Part shown: piece by piece, positions 26,561 through 39,748 of the stretch | How positions within the stretch are numbered: position 1 is the stretch's first letter | How the letters are laid out: the number at the start of each line of letters is the position of its first letter | The notes under the pieces: generated by a model | Database searches by the model: none | What the model was told of the DNA's origin: nothing | Seen by the model: only the letters and a program-made list of their open reading frames with translations | DNA from: Cryptomeria japonica | Taxonomy: Eukaryota; Streptophyta; Pinopsida; Cupressales; Cupressaceae | Direction: 5' to 3' | DNA: 64,000 nucleotides | Assembly: GCF_030272615.1 (NCBI RefSeq) | Contig: NC_081408.1 | Coordinates: 621,050,476 to 621,114,475, forward strand | Translations under genes and position numbers: made by a program

Positions 26561-26855
26561 GTCATTTCCTTCAACTACCATAATAAATGCTAGTCGGTTA
26601 AGTGAAAACTTAACTCATCTGCCAGTAAAGAAGCATTTCATCTTCTTACCATCAACCGAGGGTAAACTAGCATGATTTTCAGTTAGTTCCCATACCCCCA
26701 AGAGATTTATTTTCAGTTAGATGAAGAATCTCCTGCCGGTGGAGTGATACTCTGTTCTACCGGTGAAGGAATAGCCTCATGAATATTCTGATCTCTCTTT
26801 CTAATCCATTGTTTTGAAGATTCTTGCTTTACCTCATTAACCTTCTCTTTACCTT

Positions 26856-27850
26856 TCAAACTAGGTCCTTTGTTATTTGTCGGTGATGCCTTCTACAAAA
26901 TTTTGTAATATGTCCAATCTTGTTACAAGCATAACAAGTCACATTATTTTTCTGAATATTTTTTCCATATCCTATGCTGGTATGTGTTCTACATTGATTA
27001 GATAAGTGTTGAAATATTCCACAAACATAACATCTTACATTCATTCTGCAGTTTTCTGAATTATGACCGATTTTTTTGCATTTAGAACATTGACCGGTGG
27101 GTGCATTAGTGTTATGTTAGTTTCTAGATCTACACTGATTTTCTCTATGACCATACTTGTTACAGTTAAAGCATTTCCCATTAAATTTGTAGGCATTAGG
27201 TTGTCTTATTGGTTTATTGTGATCATGATTGTTTGCAGTACCAGAGCTTTTACCAACTTCAAAGCCAAGTCCATTAGTACCTCCATTAGGTTTCTGATTT
27301 TTCAGTATATCATCAAGTTCTTCTGAACTTTTCTTGAATTTCTCTTTATGTTGATTTGTAGTAGCCAACTCATTTTCTGAGAAATCCTTTTGTCTCATGA
27401 GTTCAGTTTTATCATGTTCCAAGTGAATCAGATCTATCTTCAACATATCATTTCATGACTGAGTCTTAGATTTTTATTTCCAGCATCATTGATTCTCCTA
27501 GCCAAGTCATCTTCATTTTTCTTTCTATCTTCAGTGTCTTTACAAAATCTCATAGTCATATCTTGCATCTCATTCCTCAAGGTCATGTTTTCTTGCTTCA
27601 TCCTACTTACTAGATCATTAAGAGTTTCTTTTTCATCATCATCATTCTGTATCTTCTCATGAAGTTCTCTCCTTTTTCTTCTATCAATAGTAAGATTCTC
27701 CTGAAGTCCTTAAATGATTTCCTATGTAGCCTTTAGATCATCTTCAAGTTTGATATTCTTCAACTTTTCTGCATCATAATCTGCAAGAGCTATTTCCAAT
27801 TACTTTCTCAAGTTATCCATCTATACCGGTGTCAAAATCTCCCTCAAGCT
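26856..27850 (-). pseudogene. N1 gag with four CCHC zinc knuckles
   Basis: N-terminal part (27850 down to about 27200) is Lys/Glu/Asn-rich and coiled-coil-like, with no clear intact start. Then four CX2CX4HX4C motifs follow in one frame: CFNCNKYGHRENQC (near 27165), CSKCKKIGHNSENC (near 27090), CYVCGIFQHLSNQC (near 27030) and CYACNKIGHITKFC (near 26940). The third has Gln where Gly is normal before His. One in-frame stop lies between knuckles 1 and 2. Zinc knuckles bind retroelement RNA during packaging. Four in a row is unusual for a Copia-type gag, which normally has one. No protease or pol follows; a purine-rich tract (minus strand CTTGGGGGTATGGG, near 26700) comes after it. Confidence 0.7.
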
Positions 27851-27868
27851 ATTAGGATTTTGAAAAAA

Positions 27869-27881
27869 GAGGATGACCAAT
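27869..27881 (-). other. Decayed primer-binding site of N1
   Basis: The plus strand reads GAGGATGACCAAT against the expected CTCTGATACCAAT; the position next to the LTR start at 27882 supports it. Confidence 0.45.
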
Positions 27882-28659
27882 TGTTAGGATTCCCAAAGAT
27901 ACTGAGAGGGGGGGGGTGTGAATCAGTATCTTGCTGGTTAACAGATTTTCTGATCTTATTAAATAAATTGCATTCTAAAATAGTGTACCAGCAAACAAGA
28001 GTTGATACAGTAAATATGAACAATAAGCACAACATAGAAAGCACACTATAACACAAGATTTTTAATGAGGAAACCTGGTGTGGGAAAAGAGTCACTAGGA
28101 TTTGCGACCCACAATATTCAGTCACTAGCCAATGAATGGATATTACTTACAATAGGGGCCTGCACATGTAGGAAGGCCAACTACCTAAAGCTCACTACTT
28201 AATTACAAAAGGAAGTATCACTAACTTACAAAATGGATTATGTAAATCCAATATAATGTACTACTTTAGTTTAGCATCTGCTATGCTAGGTTCAGTACCA
28301 GTTTAAGCTCATACAATAACCATAAACCTTACTCCAAAATCTACCTTAATATTCACACATTACTTTTGCAATAATCTTCCCATGTTCACTTCTTTTTATG
28401 ATCTACAAGTTCTCATACTTATATATGAGTTTTATTACAATTCTCCTTATCGACTTACAAAAAGATATTACAAATAAATACAAAATGCAATAATTAAAAT
28501 CCTATCGGCTAGGGTGCCAGTAATCATCTTTGCCGTTGCCGGTAAACTATTTGCCGGTGTAGAGTCTTCCAGTGTCGGTGCCATAAGATTGCAAGGTTGC
28601 CATCAGTGACAATACCTTCAATCACCTACAATTTCTCATTGGAGTATGCAATGCCAATA
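27882..28659 (-). repeat. 5' LTR of N1
   Basis: About 778 bp, TGTTAGGATT to GCCAATA on the plus strand (a C-to-T change in the expected GCCAACA). It contains a G9 tract followed by TGTGAATCAGTATC, like the G tract at the same place in the LTRs at 8294 and 21819, so these LTRs share an ancestral end. Only one LTR is in view, so the outer edge is inferred. Confidence 0.6.
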
Positions 28660-29000
28660 GAGGAGGGATGGATTATCGACAAAAGTAAGAAATCTAAATT
28701 GTCCCTATCCTCTTTTGATATGACCCTTCACTCCCACAAGTGTAGATCAAAGCCTTGATCCATCCTAGTTTGGTTGGGGTTGCCATCTTTGGTTTTTGCA
28801 GCCCATTGTTTCTTGTTGGGGGTCCTTCTTGTGCTATCCCCCATCTTTTGTATGGTTTTGTCGTGTCTCACTTATGTACTGTATCATTGGGTGGACTTTC
28901 AGGTTTATCTAAAGGTTCGGATTTCAGGTCCTTCCAAAACTTGTTTTGTATAGGGTTTGAGGTCCCTTCAAAACTTGTTTTCCCTTAATAAAAAAAAAAC
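28660..29000 (+). other. Possible 3' end of a non-LTR retroelement
   Basis: A T/G-rich stretch with two near copies of a TTCAAAACTTGTTTT phrase (28937-28981) ends in AATA followed by about ten A at 28987-28998. Plant LINE 3' ends look like this. No RT is present. Low certainty. Confidence 0.3.
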
Positions 29001-29885
29001 ATGCTAGGCTCAACCCTTGTGGGAGCCTCATTTTACCCCACATGCTTGAATGATAAATCAGTAGTGCACTATGTACCCATGCCTACATAGTGAACAGATA
29101 AGTTAGTAAAATAAATGCATCTTCTAGGCTCATTATTATATGCCTCAGTGATTGATACTTTTCAGCTTCTCTTGCATGCATCTGGTATCTGTTTGATCAT
29201 TATGACATATGTGATGCACTATATTATGTTCAATAGAACATATAAGGTTTCATAAACATAGATCTAACCCTTTCCTCTCATCATTTGCAGGTTTGTTTGA
29301 AGATTGGGAGCAAGAGAAGATACCAACTTTAAAGACCCCCATAAGACTCATCATCAGGAAATGATGGATATGTTACCTTTATCTATTCTCCTCTTCTTTA
29401 CTCAGCTATATAGTACTTTTCATATGTCATATGTTAGTTCAGCTACTCCCACAACTTGTGTGGGACTTCTAAACACTTTTCTTCTTCAAAGAATGAAATG
29501 GAACTACTTTTTTGCACTCTTTTATCTACTTTCATAATGAAATGGAAAAGAACAACAATGCTAGGCATTTCTGAAAATTTTCTGTTATGTTCATGCATAA
29601 TAAATCTGAAACTGAAATTTTCATCTCAAGTATGATCAAATATCAATGAATAAGTGTACCTTTCACCATTAATAACAATAGCTTTTCCAACTTTGCCAAA
29701 TTGAGTTGTGTGTGAAAATTGGTAACATATATATTGTATGATTGCATACCGTCATTGGAATAATCAGATGTTGATAGATTGTGAATTGATATGTTTGGGT
29801 GAATATTTTCCTACATTAGCAATCTATCATGGCTGCATACTCTTTGTGCAAAGTTTTTTCAACTTTTGTATCATGATTCCATATC
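29001..29885. other. AT-rich stretch, no gene seen
   Basis: No ORF with recognisable motifs. It ends with ATATC (29881-29885), the left target-site copy of element E1. Confidence 0.5.
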
Positions 29886-30181
29886 TGTTGGAGTAAATAT
29901 TATTTACTCTTACTTAAGTTCCACTTAGGTAGATATTGGTTGTCATTATTTAGTATTTCCTAAGTGCATTAGTATTTACATAAGGGTGGTTGTACCTACT
30001 TTATACCTACCCTCGCATGTCATTAGTGCTCTCTTTATTTCTCATGCCCTTATAAGTAGAGTTCATTGTACATTTTATTCATCTTAATATCATATCATAT
30101 CCTGGTGATTTATATCTTTTCTCTATTCATGGAAGATGTAGAAATCGTTGATCCTGGCTCAAAGTTCATAAATCCAATGCA
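29886..30181 (+). repeat. 5' LTR of E1
   Basis: It matches 47819-48122 through the phrases TTATTTACTCTTACTTAAG, CCACTTAGGTAGATATT and the CTCAAAGTT end. The exact right edge is uncertain by a few bases because the CCAACA end has decayed to CCAATGCA. Confidence 0.8.
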
Positions 30182-30507
30182 GAATCAAAGATTGTAGATT
30201 TTCTCTTATTTTTGGTTTGAGGCATTCACCAGCCATTGTGATTCCAACTATTGTAGTTTTATAATTATTTCTACAGATTTATAGAAAGATCAGTTATCGA
30301 TGTTTGAATTTGTTTTAGAAAAAAATCTATTTTGTCATTTTTATCAGACTATGGTTGCAGTTGGTTCTATTCTATTGCTTTAGGGATAGTTTTATTTGGC
30401 GTTTAGCTATGGAGGTTTATTGGAAACATCCATATGAGGGTTTTGTGGTTATGTTATTGCCAGACTAGCCCAAAATCCTCTTTTTGGTGGTGCCATGTTA
30501 TTATTTT
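30182..30507 (+). other. Internal E1 sequence before the E2 insertion
   Basis: No ORF or clear Met-tRNA primer site is visible. It ends at ATTTT, which may be the left target-site copy of E2. Confidence 0.5.
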
Positions 30508-30738
30508 TGTTACACATATGGATGCCATTGTTGTCATTGATGTCAAACCTTTGTCAATCTTATATTTCCTTGGTTGTTATTGGTGATCAATATTTTGGAT
30601 AGGATTAGTTGATGTGTAGTTGGTGGTCTAGATGTTTAACCTCTTGACTCTATGATGAAAAATTATCTACAAGTTCACCTTGTTCTGATGAGAAGATAAG
30701 AAATAATGTTTTAGTATACTTTTAGAGGATTGGTGTTC
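30508..30738 (+). repeat. E2 left LTR, first piece
   Basis: TGTTACACAT start; matches 43431-43668. It ends in TGTTC (30734-30738), the target site of G2. Confidence 0.9.
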
Positions 30739-32421
30739 TGATGTAGAGAGGTTTCTCACTCCTTCAAAGTTTGCCTATTCTTGATGTCTCTTTAGGCTAT
30801 CTCATGAACCTTCCAATGGTTCCCACTAATCCAACCTTACAAAGGTTGTAGGGCTCACCTTTATTGACCTTCCCAAGGTTCTATGACTAAGGTGATCACC
30901 CCTAGACTTGTGAGTGTCCAATACTCCTCAATTAAGACTTTCCAACCCAACAACTTCTCACACCTTCTCCATGAGCCAACCTCCTTTACCTTCGGATCTT
31001 CATACACTCATTTCCAACTCATCTAGGTTTGATTTTTCCTTGGATTTCCAACCCTTTCCCTTCAAATAGGTCTATGGATATTACCAGTTTCAAGCTTAAG
31101 GACCATTTTTCTCTTTTAGGCCTATTAGGAGACCTAGTCCAATTAGCCCTACCAGTGAGGTATTTTGCACTTATCTGCCAAAAGTCCTACACACTGGTAT
31201 GCAATCTTTATTGTTTCAGATACCCTTTTGGAAACTTCATACAATATCTTAGAATTGGTTCTGGGCTTGGTCTCTAACCCACCTAACCCTTTTTAGGCCT
31301 CCTTTACACCTTTTAAGCCTACAAACTAGGGTTTTTCTCAAATGTCCTCACTAGTCTGAATGACCAAGAAATATAATGATTGTCTCAGGTTTGTACATCC
31401 ATGAGGATGTCCAATACAACCTCTCTGAATGACCAAGAAATATAACGATTGTCTCAAGTCTGTCCATCCATGAGGATGTCCAATACAACTTGGTATCAAT
31501 TCCATTCTTCAGATTTACCCATCTAGGGTCATCTGTCCAGGTTCCCCATTGCTTGCCAACTCAACGTGCCAAGCCTAGGGTATGGTGGAAAAACTAGAGA
31601 TCAACCTTCCTTGCCTTAAAAACAAAATGAAAACATAATGTACAAAGCCTCCTAGAATTCCACAAGGTTTTAGTATGTGGTTCCACCATGGAATGCTAGG
31701 TTTGAGCCATGAAGTCTTTAAAACCCTTGTTTCATGGTCTTTAGGACCCGCCTGCAACGAAAATGCCAAAAATTGCAAACAAGAACACTTCAAAATCTCA
31801 AATCACCATGAAATGGAAGTTAAGTCTCTGTTTTATCAATCCATGTCTTAATCTGGGCTTGAAAGTCCGTACAAACCGTACAATACCAAGGGAACTCAAT
31901 GCAAATCACTGAAAACACAAAAAATTGAAGGCTAAATCTTGCTCTCCTTATTCCAATTCTTCAACCAGCCTTTTGATCAGTTGTCCCAAGCCTTATATCA
32001 GTTTGGGCTGGTTACAAGTGTCTTTTAACCAAAAAAGACAACAAACTAGCTGTTGGTGTTTGGAAAATGCAAAAGTTGCAAAGTTGCTATGAGCAACTTT
32101 TGCAACTTTTTGCAACTTATACATAGCTAAGAAAATTTTGCCCAATTCAGATATAGATCACTTCTAAAGGTTTAAATGACCTTAAAAAAGTTTAAACAAA
32201 ATCAAACAACCTATTCTAACATAAAACCAACTTATTCTACCAAGTACTCTACTTGACACCCTTAAGAGCCCATATGCCCACATTGGGAAATCGGTGACCC
32301 CTAGGGTCCTTACAAACTTCTAAGTAATTCACAAACCTAATGACCTTATTACAAACCAAAATTAGATGATTCCAAACTCCTAGAATCTGCAGAACAAAAT
32401 TGCTCAAGTGCTCTTGCACCA
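30739..32421 (-). repeat. 3' LTR of Gypsy G2
   Basis: 1683 bp, TGATGTAGAG to TTGCACCA on the plus strand. It has an extra internal repeat of the CTGAATGACCAAGAAATATAA phrase (31356 and 31426) not present twice in the other LTR, which explains its extra 78 bp or so. The purine tract expected next to it has decayed: the coding strand reads CTACCCCCGGAGCA. Confidence 0.92.
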
Positions 32422-32499
32422 TGCTCCGGGGGTAGGAAGAACTCAAGTTTCTTGAGTGGATAAAGCTTGGACAGTGGTACCATGTTATATGATATCTCT

Positions 32500-35400
32500 T
32501 TTTGACATCCATGTAGCCTCTGACTCAGGTAATCCTATCCATTGGATCAGATAGTCTCTATAGACTCATTTCCTAGTCTTTTTCACAACTTTAGAATCCA
32601 AAATGCATTCTAATGTGACTGGTTGGCTTGGAGGTAAATCTTGTAACCAGTCTACATCTTCCATATTAGTAGGTTCTTCTTGATTTGTTGTTTTCTAAGA
32701 CCCTTTGTATGGATACAAATCACATACATTGAAGATTGGGGATATGCCCAAGTTTGGAGGTAACTCTAACTCATATGCATTATTGGAAAATTTACATCAC
32801 CTTAAGAGGTCCAATCTTCTTCATGCATAGCTTTCTAGGTTGTCCCTTGGGTGGCCTCTCCTTCCTCAAGTAGGTCAATACTAGATCACCTACCTTATAG
32901 TGTACTTCTCTTCTTTTCTTATCTTCTAGTGCCTTGTACTTCTCATTGTGCTGCTATAATGTCTTCTTGACCTGCTCATGTATCTCTTTAATATTCTCTG
33001 CAAAGTTTTCCCCTTGTACACTTTTATGGTCCATAGGATTGAGGTCTCTTAGTTCCAAGATGCCACTAGGATGACATCCATAAACAATCTCAAAGGGACT
33101 CCAACCTCTACTTCTATTAACTGAGTCATTGTAGGCATACTCTGCTTGACCCAATACTAGATCCCAAGCTTGTCCATTTTGTTTGGTGAGACATCTCAAC
33201 AAGTTACCTAAGGATTTGTTAACCACTTCATTTTGACCATTTGAATGTGGATGGTATGCTGATGAAAAGGAAAGATTTGTTCTTGGTTTCTTCCATAAGG
33301 TTCGCCAAAAGTGACTTACAAATTTAGTGTCTTTGTCACTCACAATGCTAACCGGTAAGCCATGAATCTCACAGCTTCCTTGAAGAATAACCTTGCTATG
33401 TAAGAGGCATCATTAGTTCATTTGCAAGGCACAAAGTGTGCCATCTTGCTGAACCTGTCCACTATGACAAAAACACTATCATAGCCTCTTGGAGTCCTAG
33501 GAAAGCCAAGAGCAAAGTCCATGCACAAACATTCCTAAGGTCTGATTGGTATGGCCAATGGCTGATATAAACCTACATTGTTGGAGGTTCCCTTAGCTCT
33601 CTGACATATGGGACATTTCTCCACAAACCTTCTAACATCTAACTGAAGTTTAGGCCAATGATAAAACCTTCCAACCTGCTCTAAGGTCTTGTCAAGACTG
33701 GAATGTCCTCCTAAGTTGTCTTGATGCTTCTCCTTAATGATATTGTCTCTCATAGAACACTGAGGTATGCAAAGTAAGTGTCCTTTAAAAAAAAAGGCCT
33801 TCCTGCAACATAAAATCAGAATATGCAACATGACAAACATTAGTAAACTTGGCGCAAACTTCATATGCTTCACCAAAATCCTTGTCACCTTGGTATAGAT
33901 ATTTGAGATTATTTAATCCCACACTCTGGAGCTGCACCTCTTGGATGGTTTAAAATAACTCTTCTACTTAAGGCATCTACTACCTTATTGGTGACTCCTT
34001 TCTTGTGTTTGATGGAAAAGGTGTAGGCCTGCAAGTGCTCAACCCATTTGATGTGTCTTTGATGCAACTTCTCCTATCCATTCAAGAAGCTAAGTGCATG
34101 GTTGTCAGTATAAAATATGAATTCTTTAGGAAGTAGATAATGCTACCATTTCTTAAGGGCTTGTACCATGGCATACAACTCTAGGTCATAGGTAGAATAC
34201 TTTTTTTTTGCTTCATTGAGTTTCTCAGAGAAAAATGCTACCAAATGACCTTCTTGGCTCAAAATTGCCCCTATTGCAGACTTGCTAGCATCACACTCCA
34301 TAGTAAAGAGCTGATTGGAATTAGGAAGCCTAAGATAAGGTAGTTCTACTACTTTTTGTTTCAACAACTCAAACCCCTTGTCTGCTGCACTAGTCCACTT
34401 AAACTCACATTTCATTACTCCTTTGATGGTATTCAATATGGGTGCACATACATGGATAAACCCTCTAATAAAATTCCTATAGAATGAAGCTAATCCATGA
34501 AAACTTCTCACATCTCCTATTGACTTAGGAGTAGGCCAATTGACTATTGCATCTACCTTTGTTGGATCCATTTTCAAACAACCTTGAGAAACTACAAAAC
34601 CAATATATACTAGTTCAGTTTTGAAGAACTAACACTTATCTAGGTTGGTCATCAACTTTACTTGATGTAGCTTCCTCAAGACCTGATCCAGATGTCTGAT
34701 ATGCTCCTCCCTTAACCTGCTAAAAATCAGAATGTCATCAAGATAAGAAATCACAAATTAACCAATAAATTTTGTAAGCACTTCATTCATGAGTCTCATG
34801 AAGGTGCTAGGTGCATTTGTGAGCCCAAAGGGCATCACCAACCATTCATAGAGCCCCTCATTGGTCTTAAAGGCTATTTTCCACTCATCTCCAAGTCTGA
34901 TCCTTATTGGATGATAACCTGATTTCAAATCCACCTTTGAAAAGTAGCAAGCTCCTCCTAGGTAGTCCATTAGGTTCCAATTCTTGGCATTGGAAACTGC
35001 TATCTGATGGTAATCTTGTTGATGGCTCTTGAGTCAGTGCACATTCTCCATTTTCCATCTTTCTTAGGTACCAAGACAATAGGTACTACACATGGGCTTA
35101 GACTTTTCTTTATCAACCCCTTATCTAACAATTCTTGCACTTGTCTTTCTATTTCTTCATTTTGAGTAGGTTTCATTTTGTAAGCATCTTTGTTTGGCAA
35201 GGTAGCTCTAGGTATGAGGTCTATCTAATGATTCATATCTCTGTATGGGGGTAAAGCATCTGGTATCTCATTTACAACAATGTCTTTGTACTAGTCCAAC
35301 AAGGTCTTCACCTCTTGAGGTACTACCGGCTTGGGTTCAGTCTTTGCCTCTTCTTTTGGTTTCACTATGATGGCATATCCTTGGTTCCCTTCATGCTTCA

Positions 35401-37059
35401 ACTCTTTTAGAAACTCCTTCCCACTAAGTAACATAACAATTGAACATACATGTCTTTCTTCTCCCTGAACAACCAATGGATCCATTTGGAACTTCCTCCC
35501 TTCCCTAGTGATAACATAAGAGTTCTTTTCCACATCATGTATAGCTTTGACATCATATTGTCAAGGGCTTTCAAGCAACAAATGACATGCATTCATGAGA
35601 AGTATATCACATAGTACTATGTCCTTATACCCTCCAATTTCAAAGTCTATTTAAGCTTGCTCATCAACTAACACATGTTGTCCTTTTCTCAACCATGATA
35701 CCTTGTAAGGATTGGTATGTGGCAACTTTTTCAACTTGAGTTTATCTACCATCTCAATTGCTACAATGTTCTCAGTAGACCCTGAATCCACTATGACCCT
35801 ACAAATCTTACCATATGATCTGCAAGTGGTTTTGAAGAGTGTCTTTCTTTGAGTAGGTTCTTTGGCATGCGGTACCTTCAACAAGGTCCTCCTTAACATC
35901 AGGTTCTCTCCATCTAAAATTGGTCTAGCTTTGCTAATTGGTGAGGTAACACTTTGATTGTCTTGCTGCTGCACCAATTGTGTTCTTCTTTCACCTACAT
36001 AAGAATTTGAAGTCTTTTCAGGACACCAGCTCATTATGTGGCCCACTTGATGTCAATGAAAGCATTTATTGGTGAAAACTGTGGGTCCTCTTCCTTGAGT
36101 ACCAAATCTGCCCCTAAAGTTGTTTCTTCCTCTAGAGTTTCCTCTAAACGGACCATTCTTACTAAAGTTATCCCCACTATGTTTAGTTTGATTGCTTTCT
36201 TCATTCTTTCCAGAGTTATGACCCCTTCCAAAGGTGCCTCTTCCTCTAAATCCATTACCGCCTTTGCCTCTTTGATTGAACTCACTTTTCCTCTTGATCT
36301 TGTCCTCTTCTCTCAAGGCCAACTGAAAACTCTTATGAATTGTCTTAGGTGCCATCATGCTAATTCCATCTTGAATGTTTTGTCTAAGGCCATTTAAGTG
36401 TCTTGCTACCTTCTCCACTTCTTCCTCGTGTTTCCTTGCTCTTAGAGTTAGTTTGTTCAAATCCTCTGTGTAGCTACTCACATCCATTTCTCTTTGCTTC
36501 AAACTCATCAACTTCTTGTGTATCTACACCTCATAATATAGAGGTAGGAATTGAGTTTTGATTTTGATCATCATTCTCTCCCAAGAGTTGATCTTCTTTC
36601 TCCCGGTTTGTTCCCTTTCTTCTTGCATCATGTTCCACCATACTAAAGCTGATCCTTTCAACTTTGTCTTAGCCAGATTGACCCTCTTTTCTTCTGCAAC
36701 CTCCTTTTATTCAAAATGATTGTTCAAAGGTTCTATCCAATCCAATAGCTCTTCTCCATTGAGGCTACCACTATAGATTGGTAAACCATCTAGGCTATCT
36801 TTATTGAGTGATTTAAGAGCATCCAAGAAGATTTGCTAATCTTTCTCCAACTCCTTTTTTTTTTTTTCACCACTCCTATCACATCTGCATCTTCATCATC
36901 AGTTTCATCACCCCACTCTGTGATCTTGCCCTTACCTTTCTTGGAGTCTTGCTCCCGGGCTTCATTAAGCATGTATTGGAACAAATTCCTAATAGTCTCT
37001 TGACTCATTGCCTTAGGTGGCATGTTGCTGGATTTTGATTCGACCTCTTGGTATGACAT
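32500..37059 (-). pseudogene. Gypsy G2 gag-pol remnant
   Basis: Read right to left. Gag from about 37059, with an Arg/Gly-rich tail near 36200 and one knuckle (HQVGHIMSWC near 36040) whose second Cys is now a stop. Protease VIVDSGSTENIVA near 35775. RT with [13 protein letters not shown] near 35030, [16 protein letters not shown] near 34830 and YLDDILIF near 34735. RNase H TMECDAS near 34300. Integrase HHCC region (33540-33750, CPICQRAKG) and core with MSDKDTKF near 33335 and NGQNEVVN near 33225. A chromodomain follows near 32540-32640 (VYRDYLIQWIGLPES). Several frameshifts and stops lie between blocks, so more indel damage is seen here than in the Copia elements. Non-functional. Confidence 0.92.
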
Positions 37060-37080
37060 ACACCACCTTGTTCAATCAAG

Positions 37081-37097
37081 TGGCTCTAATACCAATC
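37081..37097 (-). other. Primer-binding site of G2
   Basis: The minus strand reads GATTGGTATTAGAGCCA next to the 5' LTR, a Met-tRNA primer site with one C-to-T change. Confidence 0.8.
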
Positions 37098-38702
37098 TGA
37101 TGTAGAGAGGATGCTCACTCCTCCAGGCTTTTCCTATTCTTGATGTCTCTCTAGGCTATCTCATGAACCTTCCAATGGTTCCCACTAATCCAACCTTCCA
37201 AAGGTTGTAGGGATCACCTTTACTAACCTTCCCAAGGTCCTATAACTAAGGTGATCACCCCTAGACTTGTGAGTGTCCAACACTCCTCAATTGAGACTTT
37301 CCAACCCAACAACTTCTCACACCTTCCCCATGAGCCAACCCCCTCTACCTTAGGATCTTCATACACTCATTCACAACTCACCTAGGGTTTATTTTTACTT
37401 TTATTTCCAACCCTATCCCTTCAACTAGGTCTGTGGAGATTACCAATTTCAAGATTAAGGACCATTTTTCTTTTTTAGGCCTACTAGGAGACCTAGTCCA
37501 ATTAACCCTATCGGTGAGGTATTTTGCACTTATCTGCCAAAATTCCTACACACTGGTATGAAATATTTATCTTTTCAGATGCCCTTTTGGAAAATTCATA
37601 CAATATCTTAGAATTGGTTCTGGGTTTGGTCTCTAACCCACCTAACCCTTTAGGCCTACTTTTCACCTTTTAAGACGACAAACTAGGGTTTTTCTCAAAT
37701 GTCCTCACCAGTCTGAATGACCAAGTAATATAATGATTGTCTCAGGTCTATACAACCATGAGAATGTCTAATGCAACCTGGCATCAATTCTAATCTTCGA
37801 ATTTACCCATCTAGGGCCAGCTGTCCATGTTCCCATTGCTTGCCAACTCAACGTGCCAAACCTACGGTATGGTGGAAAAAGTAGAGATCAACCTTCCTTT
37901 CCTTAAAACATAAATGAAAGACATAATGTAAAAACCCTCCTAGCATTCCACAAGGTTTTAGTATGTGGTTTCACCATGAAATGCTAGGTTTGGGCCATGA
38001 AGTCTTCAAAACCCTTGTTTGAAGGTCTTTAGGACCTGCCTACAACAAAAATGCCAAAAATTGCAAACAAGAACACTTGTAAATCTCAAATCACCATGAA
38101 ATGGAAGTTAAGTCTCTGTTCTATTAATCCATGTCTTTATCTAGGCTTAGAAGTCCATATAGACCATACAATACCAAAGGAACTCAATGCAAATCGCTGA
38201 AAACACCAAAAAAGAAGGCTAAATATTGCTCTCCTTATTCCAATTCTTCAACCAACCTTCTCATTGGTTGTCCCAAGCCTTATATCAGCCTTGGGCTGGT
38301 TACAAGTGTCTTTTAACCAAAAAATACAACCAACTAGCCGTTGGTGTTTGGAAAATGTAAAAGATGCAAAGTTGCTATGAGCAACGTTTTGCAACCTATA
38401 CATAGTTGAGCAATCTTTGCCCAATTAAAATCTAGATCAGTTCTAAAGGTTCAAATGACCTTAAAAACCATTAAACAACATCAAACAACCTATTCTAACA
38501 TAAAACCAACTTATTCTACCAAGTACTCTACCTAGCACCCTTAAGAGCCCATATGCCCACATTGGCCAATCAGTGACTCCTAGGGTCCTTACAAACTTTT
38601 GAGTACTTTTCACAAACCTAATGACCTTATTACAAGCCAAAATCACATGATTCCAAACTCCTGGAACCTACACAACAAAATTTCTCAAGTGCTCCTGCAC
38701 CA
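37098..38702 (-). repeat. 5' LTR of Gypsy G2
   Basis: 1605 bp, same ends as the 3' LTR and followed by the TGTTC duplication. Confidence 0.93.
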
Positions 38703-39684
38703 TGTTCTTCACCTTGTCTGGAAGTACTTTTGTTTTGCTCTCGATAAAATTATCATGGACCAGAATAAGTATTTGTACCCATTATGTCTCAAGAGATTAT
38801 AAGTTTCTATTTTGATGAGACAAATGTCATGGTTCTCTTGGATGAATCACTTTATTTTTTTTTGGTTTGGAGTAAACAGTGTGTTGTGTAGAACTAGTTT
38901 TTGTACTAGTTTATGCATTTTGGTTTGAGCAACTGGGTGTAAAGTGTTTTTTATATTGATTGGAAGGAGTGCCGACTTGGTACACATCCCTTTTACCTTC
39001 TAGATAATAAATTTTTTGGTCTATGCTATATACACGTCACATTTTCTTTTGGCCGACCTAGCATTGGTTGTTTTTGGATTCAACTTGTCTATATTGGCTA
39101 TGTTAGATATAGATAAGTAGGGAAGAAGAAGACAGAGAAGAGATAGTGTTGTGGAATGCGATATGGCTAGATAGAGCAAAATAAATGATCAGTATATGCG
39201 AAGTAAGAGTAGATGTTTAGAGGTATACAAAGAAGACATATGAGTATATTTAGAAAATTGTCATTGGAATTATAACAAATGATTCTTGTATACAGTTCAA
39301 TCTATTTTTATTATTGCTTTATGAGATTAGTTTTGTATCTTGCCTTGAAGAAGTGATCTTCAACTGAGAAATGATTTCTTTTGTATCTTTCCTAAGGTTG
39401 TGCGTCTCAGTTTTCAAGTCCAAAGTAGTAAGCTCTTGTTGGTAGTAAGCCTTGTCTATTATAAAGTTGTTACTATATATTGTGAGGTCAATTATCATTG
39501 TGGTTTTTCCTAGTTTGGGTTTTCCATGTAAAAATTTGGTGTCATTGTGTGGATGTTTTTTCTATTACTGTCATTTACTGCCAACTCATTAATATGAATA
39601 AATAATGAAGATATAATTACTTTAATTTGGTAATATTTTTTGAATGTTGATTCACTCCTTCCTCTTAGCTTCTGAGAATGTTCA
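38703..39684 (+). repeat. E2 left LTR, second piece
   Basis: It starts with the duplicated TGTTC and runs to GTTCA beside the primer site; matches 43669-44627. Confidence 0.88.
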
Positions 39685-39689
39685 ACAAT

Positions 39690-39701
39690 TGGTATCAGAG
39701 C
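39690..39701 (+). other. Primer-binding site of E2
   Basis: TGGTATCAGAGC, exact Met-tRNA site. Confidence 0.88.
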
Positions 39702-39748
39702 CTTGGTTCCTAAAGAGTCAGCTTAACCACTTAGCTAGATCTTGGATA

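Larger units (their letters stand above)
23311..28659 (-). mobile_element. LTR element N1 with gag and an unknown ORF
   Basis: Minus-strand element with 5' LTR 27882-28659, a decayed primer site beside it, a gag with four zinc knuckles (26856-27850), a gap, then a long ORF with no resemblance to protease, integrase, RT or RNase H (23311-26408). The Copia array interrupts the ORF at 23310, so the 3' end is outside the window. Its plan is the same as that of E2 (30508-44627). Whether a pol lies farther left cannot be seen, but E2, whose both ends are visible, has none. Confidence 0.75.
30739..38702 (-). mobile_element. Complete Ty3/Gypsy chromovirus G2
   Basis: 8.0-kb element with two LTRs, primer site, gag, pol and chromodomain, bounded by TGTTC on both sides (30734-30738 and 38703-38707). 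The uninterrupted site can be read in the right LTR of E2 near 43660 (AGTGTTCTTCACCTTG), which proves the boundary. It is related to G1, with the same LTR start TGGTG and similar pol, but is not the same subfamily. Confidence 0.95.

Noticed and set aside
36038-36397. 119-codon plus-strand ORF
   Set aside because: Antisense of the Gypsy G2 gag.
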